Position numbers and translations under genes: made by a program. Below are positions 17,948-26,799 of a stretch of DNA of 64,000 bases, in pieces. The number at the start of each line of letters is the position of its first letter. Within the stretch, counting starts at the first letter, position 1. This DNA is from Hymenobacter lapidarius (lineage in GTDB: Bacteria; Bacteroidota; Bacteroidia; Cytophagales; Hymenobacteraceae), in assembly GCF_001816145.1 (NCBI RefSeq), contig NZ_MDZB01000095.1:1-64000 (forward strand), in the 5' to 3' direction. A model generated the notes under the pieces. The model was not told the origin of the DNA. It made no database searches and was given only the letters and a program-made list of their open reading frames with translations.

Positions 17948-20674
17948 TTATTGCACTACCAGGCGCTTGGCGGTTACCGTTTCGCCGGTCTTTACCTTAA
18001 AGAGGTAGGTGCCACGGGCCAGCTTGGCGGCGTCGAACTTCACCTGGTGCGAACCAGCGGTTTCGTTGCCAAGCACCAGGGTCTGCACTTTAGCACCCAT
18101 CGTGTTGAACACTTCTACGCTTACGGGACCATCCTGAGCCAGGGCGTAGGTGATGGTGGTAGTACCCGTGAAAGGGTTGGGGTAAGCAGCCACTTCCTGC
18201 GAAGCCAGGGCCGCCGAAGTACCAGCGCCGTTGCGAGCCTGCACAGCGGGCTGGGTCTGGGCGTTGTACTGCTGGAAGGTGCGGGTCACGATGACAGCAA
18301 AGTCACCACGGGTGACGTTCTGCGTGGGCTTGAATGTAGCCGTGATGGTGGGCTGCAAATCGTAAGGACCCTGCGTAATGCTGAAGAAGGCATTGATAAG
18401 GTTGAGCTCCAGAGCGATGCTCACGTAGCCTTCCATGCCAGCCGGAATCTTGTCGGCATCGTCTATAGATATAGCCTGGCCGTTAAAATTCACGGTTACG
18501 GCCTTGCCGGTGCGGGCCATAGCCTGCTGCTGGAAGCCGAGGCTCTGCACCAGCGAGTAAGCCAGAGCGGCACGGTTCACCGAAGTGTTGGGCGAGAACT
18601 TACCGTTTTCGCTGGCCAGCATCACACCATTGTTGGTGTGGAACCGGTCGCGCTGGGCAGCGCCGCGGGCGGCTACAGCCTCCGTCAGCAACACTTCGCT
18701 AGCGGCTACGTCAGAGAAGGTGCGGGTGCCGTTAGTGGGCAGAAACTGGCGGATGCCCTGGCCCATGAGCAGGTAGTCGGCCAACTGAATGCGGGTTAGC
18801 AGGGCATCAGGCTTGAAGCCGTTGGACAAGCCGTCGACGAGGCGCTCGGTCACAGCCATTTTGATGGCAGCTTCGGCGGGATGGCCGGCGATGTCGTTCA
18901 GGTTTGAGGTACCAGCAGGGGTTTGCAGCGTGATTTTGCCTTTAATGGTTTCGGGCAGGGCCACGCCGCGCAGCCCTTCTACGCGCAGGGTCCAGGTGCC
19001 GGGGATAGGCGAGGTCACAGCCACGCTGCGGTCGGAGGAGATGGTGAAGGTAACAGGGGTACCCGAGCTGCGCCGCACGCCGTTGGGGTCGAGCAACACC
19101 AGGGCGGTAGGGTTGCCGGTTTCGCCCAGCAGGCCGGGTGACGAGATTTTAGCTTCCAGGCTGTTGACGCCGGCACCCACCAAAAAGGTGATTTGGTTAC
19201 CAGCCGTAATGGCGGGGTCGAAGTTGATGGTGAAGGGTGTAACGGCAGCGCTCGAATTCACGCTGCTTTTGAAGGTACGAGCGGCATTCACCGTCGAACC
19301 ATAGGTAGTGGAGCGGAAGGCCTGGTCCACGGCGGCGAAGGCGTTCACGTAGCCGGCACCCACTTCCCACGACTCGCGGCCGGGCATGTTGGTGGCGGTT
19401 TGCTGAATCAAATCCTTCACCTGAGCCGGCGAGAGCGACGGCTTGGCTTCCAGTATCAGGGCAATCACACCGGCCGTGTGGGGCGTAGCCATGGAAGTGC
19501 CGCTGCTATGGGTATAGAACGGAATTTGGGCCGGCGTGAGTACGGCCACGTCGGTGGGGGTGCCCAGGGCAGCTATCGGAGCCACGGCACGGGTCGACAC
19601 TACGTCAACACCAGGGGCTACAATCACGGGCTCGTTTTTAAACGTCCAGGTTTCGCCGTCTACCACGAAGGTGCCCTGCTCGCCCTTCACACCGCGCGAA
19701 GAGAAGCCAGCCAGCTGGCCGTTGCGGTCGCCAGCGCCCACCGAAATGGTCCAGGGTGCAATGGCGTAGGGGTTGTGGGTGTCGGCACCGGGACCGGAGT
19801 TGCCGGCGGCAAATACCACCACCATGCCACGGTCGTAGCACTTCTTGGTCACCACGTTGATGGGGTGGTTGGGGTTGAAGGCGCCGCTGGAGCCGAAGGA
19901 GTTGCTGATAACGCGGATGTTGTACTGGAACTGGTGCGTGAGGGCGTAATCGAAACCGCCGATGGCGTCGAGAACGAACAGGGCACCGCCTGAGCCGTAG
20001 CCCACCAGCGAAGCGCCGGGCGCTACGCCTTCGTATTTGCCACCCGAGCGGGCGCCGTTGCCGCCCACCGTGCCGGTGCAGTGCGTGCCGTGGCCCGAAT
20101 TGGTGTCGGTGTTGAGCACACCCTCAATTGGAGTGAAGGGCAACATACCATTCACGCCTTTCAGGTTGGTGGTACCCAGCACGTTTTGCACCAGATGCGA
20201 GCCAAACTTGATATCCTCGTGGGTGCCGTCTACACCGCTGTCGTTGATGAGTACGCCAATGCCACGGCCCGAAACCGGCGTGCCGTTGTTGCGAGTCGTG
20301 GTTTCACGGTCGGTACGCAGGCGCTTCACGCCCGTCAGGTTGGTGTCGTCGAAGTTGTAAAAGTCAAGCTGTTTATTGCTATAAAGCGAACGCACGGCCG
20401 GGTTCATGGACAGGGCGTCGATTTGCGCAGCAGTAGCCATCACACCCGCTACTGGCAGGGCTTTGAAGGTGATGCCGTTGGTAATGCCCAATTCCTGGAG
20501 CAAGGCCAATTGCGAAGCCTGCGGGGCACCGCTTCCATTGAATGTAACGATTACCTGAGTCGTGGGGCTGGTGGCAAGGGCGGTCCGCAGTTCGGGGTCG
20601 ACCGTGGCTTGGCCAAACGAAGCGACGGCGCTGAGACCCACCATGAGGAAGGTCGCTAGGAAAGTTTTTTTCAT
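17948..20674 (-). CDS. Secreted subtilisin-like serine protease with SLH-like repeats and T9SS sorting domain
   Basis: Extracellular S8 peptidase, 908 residues. Order: signal peptide (1-21, ending ASFGQ), inhibitor I9-like propeptide (about 38-105), and an S8 catalytic domain (about 135-450) with D145 (NDSGVDG), H195 (SGHGTH), oxyanion N292 (AAGNSGPG) and S394 (GTSMATPH) all present. A beta-sandwich P-domain-like region (about 465-600) follows, then three S-layer-homology-like repeats (about 605-810, such as VDGLSNGFKPDALLTRIQLA). The last 85 residues form a type A type IX secretion sorting domain (YPNPFTGTTTITYAL...ARGTYLFKVKTG...KRLVVQ). It should be exported by the Sec and type IX systems and attached or released at the surface. 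It sits between the macroglobulin and pbpC genes. Confidence 0.95.
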   Translation of the reverse strand: MKKTFLATFLMVGLSAVASFGQATVDPELRTALATSPTTQVIVTFNGSGAPQASQLALLQELGITNGITFKALPVAGVMATAAQIDALSMNPAVRSLYSNKQLDFYNFDDTNLTGVKRLRTDRETTTRNNGTPVSGRGIGVLINDSGVDGTHEDIKFGSHLVQNVLGTTNLKGVNGMLPFTPIEGVLNTDTNSGHGTHCTGTVGGNGARSGGKYEGVAPGASLVGYGSGGALFVLDAIGGFDYALTHQFQYNIRVISNSFGSSGAFNPNHPINVVTKKCYDRGMVVVFAAGNSGPGADTHNPYAIAPWTISVGAGDRNGQLAGFSSRGVKGEQGTFVVDGETWTFKNEPVIVAPGVDVVSTRAVAPIAALGTPTDVAVLTPAQIPFYTHSSGTSMATPHTAGVIALILEAKPSLSPAQVKDLIQQTATNMPGRESWEVGAGYVNAFAAVDQAFRSTTYGSTVNAARTFKSSVNSSAAVTPFTINFDPAITAGNQITFLVGAGVNSLEAKISSPGLLGETGNPTALVLLDPNGVRRSSGTPVTFTISSDRSVAVTSPIPGTWTLRVEGLRGVALPETIKGKITLQTPAGTSNLNDIAGHPAEAAIKMAVTERLVDGLSNGFKPDALLTRIQLADYLLMGQGIRQFLPTNGTRTFSDVAASEVLLTEAVAARGAAQRDRFHTNNGVMLASENGKFSPNTSVNRAALAYSLVQSLGFQQQAMARTGKAVTVNFNGQAISIDDADKIPAGMEGYVSIALELNLINAFFSITQGPYDLQPTITATFKPTQNVTRGDFAVIVTRTFQQYNAQTQPAVQARNGAGTSAALASQEVAAYPNPFTGTTTITYALAQDGPVSVEVFNTMGAKVQTLVLGNETAGSHQVKFDAAKLARGTYLFKVKTGETVTAKRLVVQ

Positions 20675-21043
20675 GTAGCTGTGTGAGAATATGGAAATGG
20701 GTTGGTGAACATTGTGGACAGAAAGAAGAGAATCACGAGTGACGCCCGTCTTAACTGGCCATAAATAAACCTACGGAGAGGTGTCGCGTCCGGATTTTAC
20801 ATTTATTGATTTTTTTTATAAATGGCCATTTTCATAAAAAATCAATAAAACTTTTGGTCATTTAATTCACACCTCTTGAAATTTTCATTCTACATGCCGC
20901 CGTTTCGTGCTTTTTTCTTAATCTTGTTTGCTTCATGGCAGTGTGCATGTCTTCACTACGCTTCCTTTTTCAGAGCTGCTGCCTTCAGTGACTGCGCTTT
21001 AGGCCGTTGGGGGCGTGCCGTTATTTGACGGATATCTTTGAGA
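20675..21043. other. Divergent intergenic region, subtilase and pbpC
   Basis: 369 bp, AT-rich in the middle, carrying the promoters of two divergent genes. Its most striking content is the long AT-rich palindrome at 20802-20849. I see no coding sequence. Confidence 0.6.
20802..20849. repeat. 48-bp AT-rich palindrome upstream of the subtilase
   Basis: TTTATTGATTTTTT (left) faces AAAAAATCAATAAA (right), and the centre AAATGGCCATTT is itself palindromic. Only a few bases break the symmetry. The stem is AT-rich, and because the flanking genes diverge it is not at a 3' end. An operator or a DNA-cruciform site is more likely than a terminator. Confidence 0.7.
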
Positions 21044-23470
21044 ATGAATCGGCGGACCGGAATACGATTTGGGGGGATTTTGCTGGTTGCAGTGATTGTG
21101 CTGCTGGGCCTCAATTGGACATTCCCGCTGCCCCCGGCCCCACAATATTCCCCCATGGTGCTGGCCGCCGATGGCACCGTGCTGCACGCCTACCTCAACG
21201 CCACGCAGAAGTGGCGCATGAAAACCGAGCTGGCCGAGATTACCCCGGCCTTACAGCAGGCTATCATCCATAAGGAGGACCGGTACTTTCGCTACCACTT
21301 TGGGGTGAACCCGGTCGCGATTCTACAGGCGGCCGGGCGCAACCTGTTCGGCCGGGGACGCACCACCGGGGCTAGCACCATTACCATGCAGGTGGCCCGC
21401 CTGCTGGAGCCCAAGGAGCGCACCGTGGCCAACAAACTGAAGGAAATGCTGCGGGCCATGCAGTTGGAAGCGCATTACAGCAAGGCCGAGATTCTGCAGC
21501 TGTACCTCAACCTGGTGCCCTACGGCGGCAACATTGAAGGCGTGAAGTCGGCGGCGCTGCTCTACTTTCAGCAGCCGCCCGACTACCTCTCGCTGGCCCA
21601 GACCGTGACGCTGGCCATCATTCCCAACCAGCCGCGCCTGCTGGTGCTGGGCAAGAACAACGCCCTGATTCTGGCCGAGCGCAACCGCTGGCTGCGGCAG
21701 TTCCGGCAGCGGCGCCTGTTTCCGGACCAGGACATTGCCGATGCCCTGGCCGAGCCGCTGGACGTGCGGCGGCACGCGGCCCCGGCGCTGGCCCCGCACC
21801 TAGCGCGCCGGCTGGTGGCGCAGTTCCCCGGCCAGGCCATCATCCGGTCTACGCTGCGGCGCGGCCCGCAGGCCCAGGCCGAGGACCTGACCAAAAACTA
21901 CGTGCGCCGCCTGCACGAGCTGGGCATTTCGCAAGCCGCCGTGCTGGTGCTCAACAACCGCACCCGCGCCGTGGAAGCCTACGTGGGCTCGGCCGACTTT
22001 GCGGATGCCACCCGCGCCGGGCAGGTCGATGGCGTGCGGGCCGTGCGCTCGCCGGGCAGCACGCTCAAGCCCTTCCTCTACGCCCTGGCCCTGGACCGCG
22101 GCCTCGTCACGCCCAAAATGAAGCTGCCCGATGTGCCCAGCAACTTCAGCGGCTTCCGCCCCGAGAACTTTGATAAGAATTTCAGCGGTGAAGTAACCGT
22201 GGAGCGGGCCCTGACCTACTCGCTCAACATCCCGGCCGTGCGTGTGCTCAGCGAGATAGGCGTGGTCACCTTTACGGATAAGCTGCGCGATGCCGGCTTC
22301 CAGCGCGTGGCCCACGATGCGCCCCGGCTGGGGCTAAGCACGATTCTGGGCGGCTGCGGCACCACGCTGGAAGAGCTCACGGCGCTGTATGCGGCGTTGG
22401 CGGATAAGGGGCGGTACTGCGCGGTGCGGCTCACCGCCCCTCTGCCGTCAACCTCACCCCCCGGCCCCCTCTCCAAAAAAGAGGGGGAGCCAAACGACCG
22501 CAGACGGCAAAAGTCGTCAGGCTCCCCCCTCTTTTTTGGAGAGGGGGGCCGGGGGGTGAGGTTGACGGCTGGAGACGCGAGGTTGGTCTCCCCCGCCGCC
22601 GCCTTCCTCATCACCGACATTCTGGCCCAGCACACCCGGCCCGACCTGCCACTGGGCTACCAGGGCAGCGCGCGCCTGCCCAAAATTGCTTGGAAAACCG
22701 GCACCAGCTACGGCCGCCGCGACGCCTGGAGCATTGGCTACAACCAGGATTACACCGTGGGGGTGTGGGTGGGCAACTTCAGCGGCGAAGGCAGCCCCGC
22801 CCTGACGGGCACCGACATTGCCACGCCCCTACTGTTCGACTTATTCAACGCCCTGGCCTACAATTCGCCCAACAACTGGGCCACGCCCCCCGCCAGCCTC
22901 GATTTCCGGCTGGTATGCGCCGAAAGCGGGCTCGTGCCCGGCGAGCACTGCCCCAATCAGCTGATTGACTACTACCTGCCGGGGATATCCAGCGCCCGGC
23001 GCTGCGAGCACCAGCGCGAAGCCTTGGTATCGGCCGATGGCGCTATTTCCTACTGCCGGGCCTGCGTGCCCGAGGCGGGGTTTCGCCGTCAGCTATTTCT
23101 CAACCCGGCACCCGAGGTGTTGGCTTTTCGCGAGTCGCAGGGGCTGCCCGCCACCCGGCTGCCGGCCCACAACGTGGTCTGCCGCCTCGTGCGCGGCACC
23201 GACGAAACCGGCGCGGCGCTGGCCATCACCTCGCCCCTGGCCAATGCCGAATACCTGCTCAACCGCGCCGAAAAGCAACAGCTGCTGCTGAGCTGCGCGG
23301 CGGGCAGCGAGGTGCGCCAAGTGTTTTGGTACGTGAACGACCAATTTCTGCGCGCCGCTTCGGCCACTGAACGGGTATTCATCAGGCCGCCCACGGGCAA
23401 CGTGAAAATTTCCTGCGCCGACGACCACGGCCGCAACGTGGACATTCAGCTGCAGGTGGCCGAGCTGTAG
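21044..23470 (+). CDS. pbpC: Penicillin-binding protein 1C (bifunctional peptidoglycan synthase)
   Basis: Class A PBP, 808 residues, anchored in the inner membrane by a TM helix (about 9-26). The GT51 transglycosylase (about 50-215) has the catalytic Glu in HKEDRYFRYHFGVNP and the TTGASTITMQ motif. The transpeptidase has SxxK (S339-K342, SPGSTLKP), SxN (S393-N395, YSLN) and KTG (K551, WKTGTSYG). The C-terminal BiPBP_C domain is about 725-808. ATG 21044 is preferred to the in-frame TTG two codons earlier. Residues about 468-509, between SxN and KTG, are encoded by an inserted inverted repeat (SPPGPLSKKEGE... and ...PLFFGEGGRGVRL) that other PBP1C proteins lack. All catalytic motifs survive, so it may still work. 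Confidence 0.95.
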   Translation: MNRRTGIRFGGILLVAVIVLLGLNWTFPLPPAPQYSPMVLAADGTVLHAYLNATQKWRMKTELAEITPALQQAIIHKEDRYFRYHFGVNPVAILQAAGRNLFGRGRTTGASTITMQVARLLEPKERTVANKLKEMLRAMQLEAHYSKAEILQLYLNLVPYGGNIEGVKSAALLYFQQPPDYLSLAQTVTLAIIPNQPRLLVLGKNNALILAERNRWLRQFRQRRLFPDQDIADALAEPLDVRRHAAPALAPHLARRLVAQFPGQAIIRSTLRRGPQAQAEDLTKNYVRRLHELGISQAAVLVLNNRTRAVEAYVGSADFADATRAGQVDGVRAVRSPGSTLKPFLYALALDRGLVTPKMKLPDVPSNFSGFRPENFDKNFSGEVTVERALTYSLNIPAVRVLSEIGVVTFTDKLRDAGFQRVAHDAPRLGLSTILGGCGTTLEELTALYAALADKGRYCAVRLTAPLPSTSPPGPLSKKEGEPNDRRRQKSSGSPLFFGEGGRGVRLTAGDARLVSPAAAFLITDILAQHTRPDLPLGYQGSARLPKIAWKTGTSYGRRDAWSIGYNQDYTVGVWVGNFSGEGSPALTGTDIATPLLFDLFNALAYNSPNNWATPPASLDFRLVCAESGLVPGEHCPNQLIDYYLPGISSARRCEHQREALVSADGAISYCRACVPEAGFRRQLFLNPAPEVLAFRESQGLPATRLPAHNVVCRLVRGTDETGAALAITSPLANAEYLLNRAEKQQLLLSCAAGSEVRQVFWYVNDQFLRAASATERVFIRPPTGNVKISCADDHGRNVDIQLQVAEL
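22445..22568. repeat. Long inverted repeat inserted in frame inside pbpC
   Basis: Arms of about 47-49 bp (22445-22491 and 22520-22568) begin and end CCGTCAACCTCACCCC / GGGGTGAGGTTGACGG around a 28-bp loop. Each arm holds an inner CTCC-A6-GAGG-type hairpin. The reading frame stays open through the whole element. The loop end and right arm share GTCGTCAGGCTCCCC with the DUF559-linked repeats at 56328 and 60255. Confidence 0.93.
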
Positions 23471-23478
23471 GGCTGCCG

Positions 23479-24354
23479 CTATTTATCCCCAAAAAAACAC
23501 GCCGGCACGCCCGCCACGCCTGTCTCCGCCGCAAACACGTTTCCACCCAGCGGGAACTGCTCATGCTGCTCCGGTGTGAAGCCGTGGCGGGCCGTGGTGA
23601 TGTAAAGGGTTGCTAATCCGGGGCCACCGAAGGCGCAGGAGGAAGTGAACGGCGCGGGCACGGTTATTTTCTGGAGCAGTGCGCCGGTGCCGGGGTCGTA
23701 GCGGTGCACGGCGCCGCCACCCCACAGCGCCACCCACAGCTTGCCTTCCGCGTCAATGGTCATGCCATCGGGTAGGCCTTCTTCGTCTTTCGGAAGGCGG
23801 ATGATGGCCCGCGGATTGGCAATGTTGCCGGTCGCGTTGTCGTAGTCAAACGCCTGCACCGTAAGCGTGGGCGTGTCGATATAGTACATCGTGGCCTGGT
23901 CTCGCGACCAGGCGATGCCGTTGGAGTTGGTGATGCCGCGCAGCATCACGTGCAGGCGGCCATCGGGGTCGTAGCGGTAGAGGGTACCGGCGTGGGGCCG
24001 CTGCTCCATGTGGAACGTGCCCACCCAAAACCGGCCCGCCGGGTCGCATTTGCCGTCGTTGAAGCGCAGGTTGGGGTCGGTGAGCGGGTTGGCCAGCAGC
24101 TTGAGGTGGCCGGTGCGCAGGTCGAGCTCGTGAATGCCAGTTTGCAGGGCCAGCAGCACGTTGCCGCTGCGCATGGGCACCACCGTGCCCACCCGCGCGC
24201 CCGTCGGAAAGCAGACGTCCTGTCGGGTGGCCGGGTCGAACACATGAAAGGAGCGGCCTTCAATATCAACCCAATACAGCTGCTGGGTGGCGGGGTTCCA
24301 CAGGGCCCCTTCGCCCAGGGCTGCTTGGGCGTGCAGAATGGCGTGTGCTTCCAT
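23479..24354 (-). CDS. SMP-30/gluconolactonase-like sugar lactonase
   Basis: Six-bladed beta-propeller that hydrolyses aldonolactones, 291 residues, probably cytoplasmic (no signal peptide). Metal-site residues of the family are visible: E15 in LGEGALW, Asn/Asp in LRFNDGKCDPAGRFWVGTF, Asn in TNSNGIAWS and Asp in LPDGMTIDAEGKLWVALW. Lying 84 bp downstream of dgoK on the same strand, it most likely opens the galactonolactone (or a related lactone) that feeds the dehydratase. The substrate is inferred from context. Its stop is 8 bp from the stop of pbpC. Confidence 0.85.
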   Translation of the reverse strand: MEAHAILHAQAALGEGALWNPATQQLYWVDIEGRSFHVFDPATRQDVCFPTGARVGTVVPMRSGNVLLALQTGIHELDLRTGHLKLLANPLTDPNLRFNDGKCDPAGRFWVGTFHMEQRPHAGTLYRYDPDGRLHVMLRGITNSNGIAWSRDQATMYYIDTPTLTVQAFDYDNATGNIANPRAIIRLPKDEEGLPDGMTIDAEGKLWVALWGGGAVHRYDPGTGALLQKITVPAPFTSSCAFGGPGLATLYITTARHGFTPEQHEQFPLGGNVFAAETGVAGVPACFFGDK

Positions 24355-24438
24355 AATGAGTGTTTAGCCATCAGCTCTTAGCTGCCAACCATTATCTTTT
24401 GGGTTCATCAACAATACGTTGCATAATGCATAACGGCA

Positions 24439-25428
24439 TCAGTGGGGCTGGGTGAGGGCGCTGTGGTTGAGCACGGCCAGCTGCCCCCGCAGTGTTACTT
24501 CTACGGCAGTTTTCGTCTCGATGGGGCAGTGGTCGGCAATGCCCAGCGTGCCCAGCGCGGCGCGGTAATGGTCAATTAGCACGGCTTCTCCGGCTAGTAT
24601 GATGCTGGCGGGCAGGTTGCTGAGCAGGTCCCGGCACTCGCTGCCAATCACCAGCCCACTCAGGTAAAAATAGTTTTCCCGTTTGCTGGCCTTTTTGAAC
24701 AAGTCGTTGGTGCGCACCAGAAACGCGTTGTGCAGCAGGTTGGCGTGCTGGCTGGCGCGCACGCCCATTTCAAACCAGTGCCGGTGGTTGGCCTCCTCCA
24801 ACTGACCGCCCTCTTCCACCGAGGCTGCCAGAATGCTCTTCTTTGACAGAAGCGAAAAAATCTCCCCCGTCATGTAGGTTTCGAACGCCACGGCCTGCCC
24901 GGCGCGCACCCGCACGTGCTTGGCGTGCGTGCCGGGATGCAGGAAAAGCTGCTCCTTATCACTGGTTTCAAAGCCGCAGCCCACGAGCTGCACTTCTTCG
25001 CCGCGCATCACGTCGACTTCGCTTTTGACGCCAGAAATCAGCAGGACCGGGTTGGTGAAATCAGGGTTTGGCGCAAGCATTTTGATGGCCAGGTCCGAGC
25101 CATCGGTGGCAAAGGGCAGCGCCTTGTACGGCAGTTCCAGCATGCCAATGGTAGACGAAGCCATGCCCGACATAACCACGGGAACCGCGTTCAGGGAAGT
25201 CCCAACAGCCTTTTCCAGCGTTTTGAGGTGCTTGCGCAGAATACCAAAGTAGAACGCAACGCGCTGCTCAGCGGGCTGGTTGGCTTGCTGCCAGAGCTCC
25301 GCCGTGGCCGCGTTGCCTTCTTTGGAGCTGGCCTCGGCCAAGACTTTGAGCCCCGCGCGCTCCACCAGCCGCAACCGGAAAGATGAGGTGCCCCAATCGC
25401 AGCTGAGAAAAGTGGTTTGTGAGTCCAT
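24439..25428 (-). CDS. dgoK: 2-dehydro-3-deoxygalactonokinase
   Basis: Phosphorylates 2-keto-3-deoxy-galactonate at C6 with ATP, second step of the De Ley-Doudoroff route. 329 residues; the N-terminal phosphate loop is LSCDWGTSSFRLRLVE (8-23), with later family segments VVMSGMASSTIGM and LFLHPGTHAKHV (the His-Pro-Gly-Thr-His-Lys type motif). Start ATG 25428 is chosen; a longer in-frame start at 25563 would begin inside the inverted repeat and add 45 unrelated residues. It lies between the dehydratase and lactonase genes of the same operon. Confidence 0.9.
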   Translation of the reverse strand: MDSQTTFLSCDWGTSSFRLRLVERAGLKVLAEASSKEGNAATAELWQQANQPAEQRVAFYFGILRKHLKTLEKAVGTSLNAVPVVMSGMASSTIGMLELPYKALPFATDGSDLAIKMLAPNPDFTNPVLLISGVKSEVDVMRGEEVQLVGCGFETSDKEQLFLHPGTHAKHVRVRAGQAVAFETYMTGEIFSLLSKKSILAASVEEGGQLEEANHRHWFEMGVRASQHANLLHNAFLVRTNDLFKKASKRENYFYLSGLVIGSECRDLLSNLPASIILAGEAVLIDHYRAALGTLGIADHCPIETKTAVEVTLRGQLAVLNHSALTQPH

Positions 25429-25445
25429 GGGCTTACAAGAACGTA

Positions 25446-25614
25446 AACTCCCCTCCTCAGCCGAGGAGGGGATGTTCGAGCCAAGGGCTCGAACGGGGGT
25501 GATTGACTTCGTTGAACGACTCGCAGCCGCTTCGTTCGGGTATCGTTCAACGAGGTCAACCACCCCAGCGTCCGCTACGCGGCCGCGTCCCCTCCTCGGC
25601 TGAGGAGGGGAGTT
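25446..25614. repeat. 169-bp nested inverted repeat between dgoD and dgoK
   Basis: The outer arms start AACTCCCCTCCTCAGCCGAG and end with the complement. Each arm carries smaller hairpins (CCTCCTCAGCCGAGGAGG and TTCGAGCC..GGCTCGAA), and the inner TCGTTGAACGA / TCGTTCAACGA completes the structure. It fills almost exactly the gap between the dgoD stop and the dgoK start. The same family recurs at 48566-48801. Confidence 0.92.
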
Positions 25615-25620
25615 TCGCTC

Positions 25621-26769
25621 CTACCACTCCGCCACGCTGCCGTCGGCGTTGCGCCAGATGGGGTTGCGCCAGTTGTGGCCAATGGCGGCGCGGCTCAGCA
25701 GGTATTCTTCGTTGATTTCGATGCCCAGGCCCGGCCCTTCCGGGATTTTGCAGAAGCCGTTTTCGTAGTCAAATACCGTTTTATCCGTCAGGTAGTCGAG
25801 CAGGTCGTTTTCCTTGTTGTAGTGAATGCCCAGACTTTGCTCCTGAATGAAGGCGTTGTGGCAGGTAGCATCTACCTGCAGGCAGGCGGCCAGCGCAATG
25901 GGCCCCAGCGGGCAGTGCGGGGCCGCCGCCACATCAAAAGCCTCAGCCATGCTGATGATTTTTTTGCACTCCGTGATGCCGCCGGCGTGCGAGAGGTCGG
26001 GCTGGATGATGTCGGCGTAGCCATCAATGAGCAGCTGCTTGAAGTCCCAGCGCGAAAACATCCGCTCGCCGGTGGCAATAGGAATGGACGTGTGCCGAGC
26101 AATTTCGCGCAGGGCCTCGTTGTTCTGCGACAGCACCGGCTCTTCGATGAACATGGGGCGGTAGGGCTCCAGCTCCTTGGCCAGCACCTTGGCCATGGGC
26201 TTGTGCACGCGGCCGTGGAAATCGATGCCGATGCCCAAGCCGGGCCCGCCGGCCTCGCGCACGGCCGCAATACGGGCCAGCGCCGCATCAATCTTAACGT
26301 AGGAATCGATGTATTCCATCTCGTCGGTGGCGTTCATCTTCACGGCCGTGAAGCCCTTGGCCACCATATCGGCGGCGGCTTGGCCCACCTCGTGGGGCCG
26401 GTCGCCGCCAATCCAGGAATACACGCGCATCTTTTCCCGCACCCGGCCGCCCAACAGCTGGTGAATGGGGGCATTGTGATACTTACCCTTGATGTCCCAC
26501 AACGCCTGGTCGATGCCGGCAATGGCCGACATCAGAATGGGCCCGCCCCGGTAGAAACCGCCGCGGTACATCACCTGCCAATGGTCTTCTATGTTGAGCG
26601 GGTTCTTGCCGATTAGATTTTCCATGAGCTCGGCTACGGCCGCGGCTACGGTGGCAGCCTTGCCCTCAATCACGGGCTCGCCCCACCCCACAAGGCCGGC
26701 GTCGGTTTCTAGCTTGAGAAACAGCCAGCGCGGCGGCACCTGGTATAATGTGAAGCGGGTGATTTTCAT
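25621..26769 (-). CDS. dgoD: D-galactonate dehydratase
   Basis: Enolase-superfamily enzyme converting D-galactonate to 2-keto-3-deoxy-galactonate. With ATG 26769 the protein is 382 residues, the same as E. coli DgoD, and the functional residues fall at the same numbers. Mg ligands are D183, E209 and E235 (GIDFHGR, MFIEEP, TGERMF); the catalytic bases are H185 and H285 (AAPHCPLGP), and the third is E310 (FIQEQS). An in-frame start eight codons upstream is less likely. It follows the aldolase gene by 30 bp in the same operon. Confidence 0.96.
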   Translation of the reverse strand: MKITRFTLYQVPPRWLFLKLETDAGLVGWGEPVIEGKAATVAAAVAELMENLIGKNPLNIEDHWQVMYRGGFYRGGPILMSAIAGIDQALWDIKGKYHNAPIHQLLGGRVREKMRVYSWIGGDRPHEVGQAAADMVAKGFTAVKMNATDEMEYIDSYVKIDAALARIAAVREAGGPGLGIGIDFHGRVHKPMAKVLAKELEPYRPMFIEEPVLSQNNEALREIARHTSIPIATGERMFSRWDFKQLLIDGYADIIQPDLSHAGGITECKKIISMAEAFDVAAAPHCPLGPIALAACLQVDATCHNAFIQEQSLGIHYNKENDLLDYLTDKTVFDYENGFCKIPEGPGLGIEINEEYLLSRAAIGHNWRNPIWRNADGSVAEW

Positions 26770-26799
26770 AGTTGAATCAATTTGTAAAAACACGTCATG

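Noticed and set aside
25428..25563. Longer N-terminus of the galactonokinase
   Set aside because: The extra 45 codons are read from the inverted repeat and family members start at about the MDSQTTFLSCDW position.
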